From positions 1 to 8,547 of the forward strand of contig DASRDE010000323.1 in assembly GCA_035652755.1 (NCBI GenBank): a stretch of 8,547 bases of DNA, read 5' to 3'. A program made the position numbers and the translations under genes. Of this stretch, positions 6,029 to 8,547 are shown in pieces (within the stretch, counting starts at the first letter, position 1; each line of letters starts with the position of its first letter). This stretch comes from DASRDE01 sp035652755. Its GTDB lineage: Bacteria; Vulcanimicrobiota; Vulcanimicrobiia; Vulcanimicrobiales; Vulcanimicrobiaceae. The notes under the pieces are model-generated. The model made no database searches. It worked only from the letters and a program-made list of their open reading frames with translations, and was not told the origin of the DNA.

Positions 6029-7531
6029 TCACTGACAACCGTTCCCGGACGTGCTCAAAACGTAGCCGTCCAGGGGCGCGACCGGGAGCGGATTGGTTAC
6101 CGGCCTTCCTTCCATATCCGTGTACGCATGGTTGGGCAGCGTCACGTTTTCGGTCGGGCCGCCGAGCACGTTATTGTTCACGACGACGTAGCCGTTCGAG
6201 AACTGGCGCGCATACGTCAGCGACGTTCCGGCAGGCAGGAAGTACTCGCCGCACGGCGTGCCGAGCTTCACTTGCGCGTACTCGGGATAATACGAGTATT
6301 TTTGACCGCCCGACGGTGACATGAAGAGCCCCGCGCCGCCTTCGTTGCCGAGTTCGTAGGATCCGATCGCGAACTCTTTCTGCGCCGGCGTTAAATCCGT
6401 TTCACACGGACCTCCGTTGTTCTCGCAGAAGTAGTTGACGTCCATGTACGCCACGTGGTTCGACTGCGCGTACTGCATGTACTTGATGATTGCGTCAAAA
6501 TTCGCGTGGAAACGATCGAAGTTGGTGAAGCTGGCTTCGTAAGCGAGCGCGTCCGTATGCGTGATGATCGCCTGTTCGTTGGGATCGCCCGGCGTGCCGA
6601 TCGGATGGTTTACGAGCAGCTTGATGCCGTTGGCGTGCAGGATAGGCTCCACGGTTTGCACCCAGTTGACCAGATCCGCGATGAAATTCGGATCGGCATA
6701 GCCTGCACCGCCCGCGGGATTTCCGTTCGGCCCGGCATAGCGCCGATGGAACGTGCCCTGGGCATCGAACGTGCCGCAGCCGTACCAGCCGTCCGATCCG
6801 TAGTTCTGGCCCGGATCGTTCTGCCCGAGCAGCGAGTTCGGCCCGCCCAGATAATTTGCGAACGTGATATTGTCGGCGGCCAGGGCGTTATAGCCGTTCG
6901 CCTTGAGGTACGGAATCTCGACCGACATCTGATATTGAATGACGAGCGGGTTGCTGATATCCAGCGGAATGTCGGGGAATCCGTCGTCGCGCGCGACCCA
7001 CATCTGGTTGTTCGGCATCGGATTTCCGGTGGAATCGCAAGCGTACATGATCCAATCCGGATGATTCTGCTGGAACCACGCGAGATTGTGCTGCGACGCA
7101 ACACCGTCGTCATTGAACGGCATGAAGTACCGCGAAAGGATCAAGTTCGGCCGGCCGTATCTGAGCCAGTCCGACGGATCGAACGCGCCCCAGACCAAGT
7201 CTTCGTAGGGCGCTTCACTTTGAATGTCTTGCGGCGTCATCTTCAGATCGATGATCTGAATGGGGTCGACGGCACCGGTGCTGTTCGGAAGGATCGTGTT
7301 AGGCGTCGGCGTGGACGACGGCGTGTTCGTCGCATGCGGGGTCGGCGTCGACATTGGGCTGCCGCTGGGGTGCGGCGTCGGGGTCGAGCCGGGGCTTCCC
7401 GAGCTCGAAGGTGTGGGCGTCGGGCCTCCGCCGCCGCCGGGACCGGGCGGGGTCGCTCCGCCGCCTCCTCCGCCGCAGGCGCTCAGAAGACAGGCTAGGG
7501 CGGCTACACCAATCGTTATGCGGACAAACAC
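6029..7531 (-). CDS. Predicted secreted TIM-barrel glycoside hydrolase-like lipoprotein, copy B, with Thr-Pro repeat tether
   Basis: The product is 500 residues. The GTG at 7529-7531 is the only usable start because an in-frame TAA sits two codons upstream. The signal peptide has lipobox L-S-A-C19, then a poly-Gly run and a tether to about residue 80 containing three 12-residue TPTP repeats. The catalytic region parallels copy A: YFMPFNDD (135-142), W160-I-M-Y-A-C, WVARDDGFPD (178-187), LAADN with Asp220, LLVNHPIG (305-312), AYEASF with Glu332, YMDVNYF (362-368), YELGNEGG (392-399), and a C-terminal beta-rich tail ending NGCQ. Cysteines 165, 252, 369, 376, 427 and 499 all have partners in copy A. 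The closest description is an uncharacterised barrel glycosidase (GHL15/GH114-like); this is fold-level inference. It lies 78 bp downstream of the GNAT-PurN gene on the same strand but has its own promoter-like footprint, so it need not belong to that transcript. Confidence 0.75.
   Translation of the reverse strand: MFVRITIGVAALACLLSACGGGGGGATPPGPGGGGGPTPTPSSSGSPGSTPTPHPSGSPMSTPTPHATNTPSSTPTPNTILPNSTGAVDPIQIIDLKMTPQDIQSEAPYEDLVWGAFDPSDWLRYGRPNLILSRYFMPFNDDGVASQHNLAWFQQNHPDWIMYACDSTGNPMPNNQMWVARDDGFPDIPLDISNPLVIQYQMSVEIPYLKANGYNALAADNITFANYLGGPNSLLGQNDPGQNYGSDGWYGCGTFDAQGTFHRRYAGPNGNPAGGAGYADPNFIADLVNWVQTVEPILHANGIKLLVNHPIGTPGDPNEQAIITHTDALAYEASFTNFDRFHANFDAIIKYMQYAQSNHVAYMDVNYFCENNGGPCETDLTPAQKEFAIGSYELGNEGGAGLFMSPSGGQKYSYYPEYAQVKLGTPCGEYFLPAGTSLTYARQFSNGYVVVNNNVLGGPTENVTLPNHAYTDMEGRPVTNPLPVAPLDGYVLSTSGNGCQ
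7313..7420 (-). repeat. Three 36-bp in-frame tandem repeats encoding a 12-residue Thr-Pro unit
   Basis: Residues 38-49, 50-61 and 62-73 of copy B are TPTPSSSGSPGS, TPTPHPSGSPMS and TPTPHATNTPSS, followed by a partial TPTPN. The unit spaces the lipid anchor from the folded domain. Copy A has no such repeat. In-frame repeats of this kind can change in number by slippage or recombination. Confidence 0.9.
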
Positions 7532-7536
7532 AGCTT

Positions 7537-7573
7537 AGCGTACCGTCCGGGTTCGCCGGGCGAGAACGGCCGA
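7537..7573 (-). promoter_or_regulatory. Promoter-like footprint of copy B, shared with copy A
   Basis: Read on the minus strand, TCGGCCGTTCTCGC (7560-7573), 17 bp, TACGCT (7537-7542), 5 bp, GTG. The two elements and both gaps are identical to those before copy A, while the intervening bases differ. No Shine-Dalgarno precedes the GTG. The 14-bp block sits where a -35 should be but does not resemble TTGACA, so an alternative sigma factor or activator dependence is possible. Confidence 0.5.
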
Positions 7574-7586
7574 GTAGGGGACTAGC

Positions 7587-7606
7587 CTAGGGACTTGTGT
7601 CCGCAA
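7587..7606. promoter_or_regulatory. DosR/NarL-like palindromic operator candidate upstream of copy B
   Basis: The core GGACTTGTGTCC (7591-7602) is again GGAC-N4-GTCC, and the 20 bases match the DosR consensus TTSGGGACTWWAGTCCCSAA at 15 positions by hand count. A second GGGACT half-site lies 12 bp away (7578-7583 versus 7590-7595), as in tandem response-regulator boxes. The site ends 59 bp upstream of the GTG and begins right after the GNAT-PurN stop codon region. Confidence 0.45.
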
Positions 7607-7609
7607 TAG

Positions 7610-8547
7610 TCACCGCTCGTACACCCAGCGCCGAATCGCCTCCGTCAGAATCGCGTGCTCGCGCGGGTGGAGGCGCGCCATGACCGCGGGTTCATCCTCG
7701 CCTTCGGCCACCCGCATCGGCGTCCGGGTCAGCACGGGTCCCCGGTCGGCCGCAAGCGTCACGCGATGGCATGACGCTCCCACCCAGGATGCGCCTGCGC
7801 GCAGGGCGTCGCGGACGGCGCGGGCGCCCCGGAAGGCCGGGGTCACCGTCCCGTCCGGGAAGACGACGTCGTCCCGGCTCTGGTCCAGCGGCAAGAAGGC
7901 GGGATGGATGTTGATCGTCTCCGGAAACGCCTTGACGAACGCGTCGTCCAGGACGTGCATCCAGCCGAGCAGCAGCACCAGCTCGGGTTCTTCGCGCGAA
8001 ACCGCGTCGAGCAGCGCACGATCGTAATGCGCGCGCGATTCGGCGGCGCGATCCCACGTGAGCGCGGTATGAGCGATGCCCGCGCCATGGGCTCGCTGCA
8101 GTGCGTACGCGGACGAGTTATTGCTGAGCAAGAGCGCGAGATCGAGCGGAAGTTCGCCGTGTTGCGCCGCGTCGATCACTGCTTGGAAGTTGCTGCCGTT
8201 ACCGGAGGCGAGCACGACGGTGCGGTAGGGTTTGGCGTTCCAATGCGCCGCGTCGAAGCGTTCTGCGATGCGAGCTCCCGCGTGGTGCTCGTAGTAGCGG
8301 ACGAGCTTCTCGCTTCCGACGGCCGGTATGAGCGCGCGAGCATATCCTGCCTCGCGCAGCGCCGCGAGCGCTTCGACGAGCAGCGCCGGGCCAAGCGCAG
8401 AGCCTCGATACTCCGGGGCGACGCCGAAAGGACCGAAAACGCCGGTTCCGGGCTGCCGAGCCGCACCGCAAAGCCAAGAAAATGCAAGGCCCTGCGGATC
8501 GTAGGAAACAAAACCCGCGGGGCCGCCGTTGCGAGCGATCGCCGCAA
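7610..8547 (-). CDS. purN: GNAT acetyltransferase - phosphoribosylglycinamide formyltransferase (PurN) fusion, 5'-truncated by the window edge
   Basis: The frame is open from the right edge to the TGA at 7610-7612: 311 residues visible. Residues 1-98 look like the C-terminal part of a GNAT domain: GPFGVAPEYRGSALGPALL (38-56) is the acetyl-CoA-binding motif A, followed by helix ALAALREAGYARALI and the terminal RYYEHHAGARIAERFD. A short linker (99-108) leads into PurN at TVVLASGNGSNFQAV (109-123). PurN makes formyl-GAR from GAR and 10-formyl-THF in purine synthesis. Its catalytic triad is visible: Asn212 and His214 in NIHP, and Asp267 in ADRGPVL. The GTG at 8215 would start PurN inside its first beta-strand (MLASGNG) with no Shine-Dalgarno, and no ATG, GTG or TTG lies in frame upstream within the window, so a fusion is the simplest reading. 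The PurN part carries an insertion of about 15 residues after NIHPAFLP. The substrate of the GNAT half is unknown. Confidence 0.85.
   Translation of the reverse strand, partial: AAIARNGGPAGFVSYDPQGLAFSWLCGAARQPGTGVFGPFGVAPEYRGSALGPALLVEALAALREAGYARALIPAVGSEKLVRYYEHHAGARIAERFDAAHWNAKPYRTVVLASGNGSNFQAVIDAAQHGELPLDLALLLSNNSSAYALQRAHGAGIAHTALTWDRAAESRAHYDRALLDAVSREEPELVLLLGWMHVLDDAFVKAFPETINIHPAFLPLDQSRDDVVFPDGTVTPAFRGARAVRDALRAGASWVGASCHRVTLAADRGPVLTRTPMRVAEGEDEPAVMARLHPREHAILTEAIRRWVYER

Larger units (their letters stand above)
4460..7606 (-). repeat. Tandem gene duplication covering both lipoproteins and their upstream control region
   Basis: Copies A (4460-5967 with control region) and B (6029-7606 with control region) are head to tail. 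In the segment from NDD to YGCG (residues 117-230 in A, 140-253 in B) I count 102 identities in 114 aligned residues, including a 27-residue uninterrupted match around the LAADN motif. DNA differences are mostly third positions, so the duplication is not very recent. The tethers between lipobox and barrel are unrelated in sequence. Confidence 0.9.

Noticed and set aside
8176..8547. Separate small minus-strand genes in other frames at the right edge (8176-8547 and 8199-8477)
   Set aside because: Their translations are Arg/Ser-rich without motifs, whereas the purN frame through the same bases gives a coherent GNAT domain.

Overview
The window is GC-rich bacterial chromosome, densely packed. It carries housekeeping genes (tsaD, hom, metX, a purN domain) interleaved with three predicted lipoproteins whose signal peptides end in Cys-Gly-Gly. 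This style, together with a single-propeller PQQ-repeat lipoprotein, suggests an uncultured soil or acidic-habitat phylum such as Eremiobacterota (WPS-2) or a relative. That placement is an inference from style, not a measurement.

Layout, left to right: (1) the C-terminal ~90% of tsaD on +, running off the left edge; (2) a PQQ-repeat beta-propeller lipoprotein on -, overlapping the end of tsaD by 20 bp; (3) a 151-bp divergent intergenic region with a plausible sigma70-type promoter and a strong Shine-Dalgarno for hom; (4) a hom-metX operon on + with a 7-bp ATGTTGA overlap, encoding two successive steps of methionine synthesis; (5) two tandem, closely related secreted lipoproteins on -, probably TIM-barrel glycoside hydrolases, the first overlapping the end of metX by 37 bp; (6) on -, running off the right edge, an open frame in which a GNAT acetyltransferase domain is fused in frame to PurN.

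Three things stand out. First, the purN frame has no stop and no ATG/GTG/TTG between residue 1 of the conventionally called gene (GTG at 8215) and the window edge. The 110 upstream codons read as the C-terminal two thirds of a GNAT domain, so the real protein is a GNAT-PurN fusion. Second, the two tandem lipoprotein genes share an upstream footprint with near-identical spacing: a GGAC-N4-GTCC palindrome resembling the DosR/NarL-family box, then a 14-bp identical block, exactly 17 bp, TACGCT, 5 bp, and a GTG start with no Shine-Dalgarno. The spacers between these elements have diverged. This points to co-regulated and possibly leaderless genes, and it fixes the start of the left copy at GTG 5893. 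Third, the pair itself is a tandem duplication (102 of 114 residues identical in the core) whose linkers have diverged completely; one copy gained a 12-residue Thr-Pro repeat tether.

No RNA genes, insertion sequences, CRISPR arrays or convincing terminators were seen. No gene-free stretch exceeds 151 bp.
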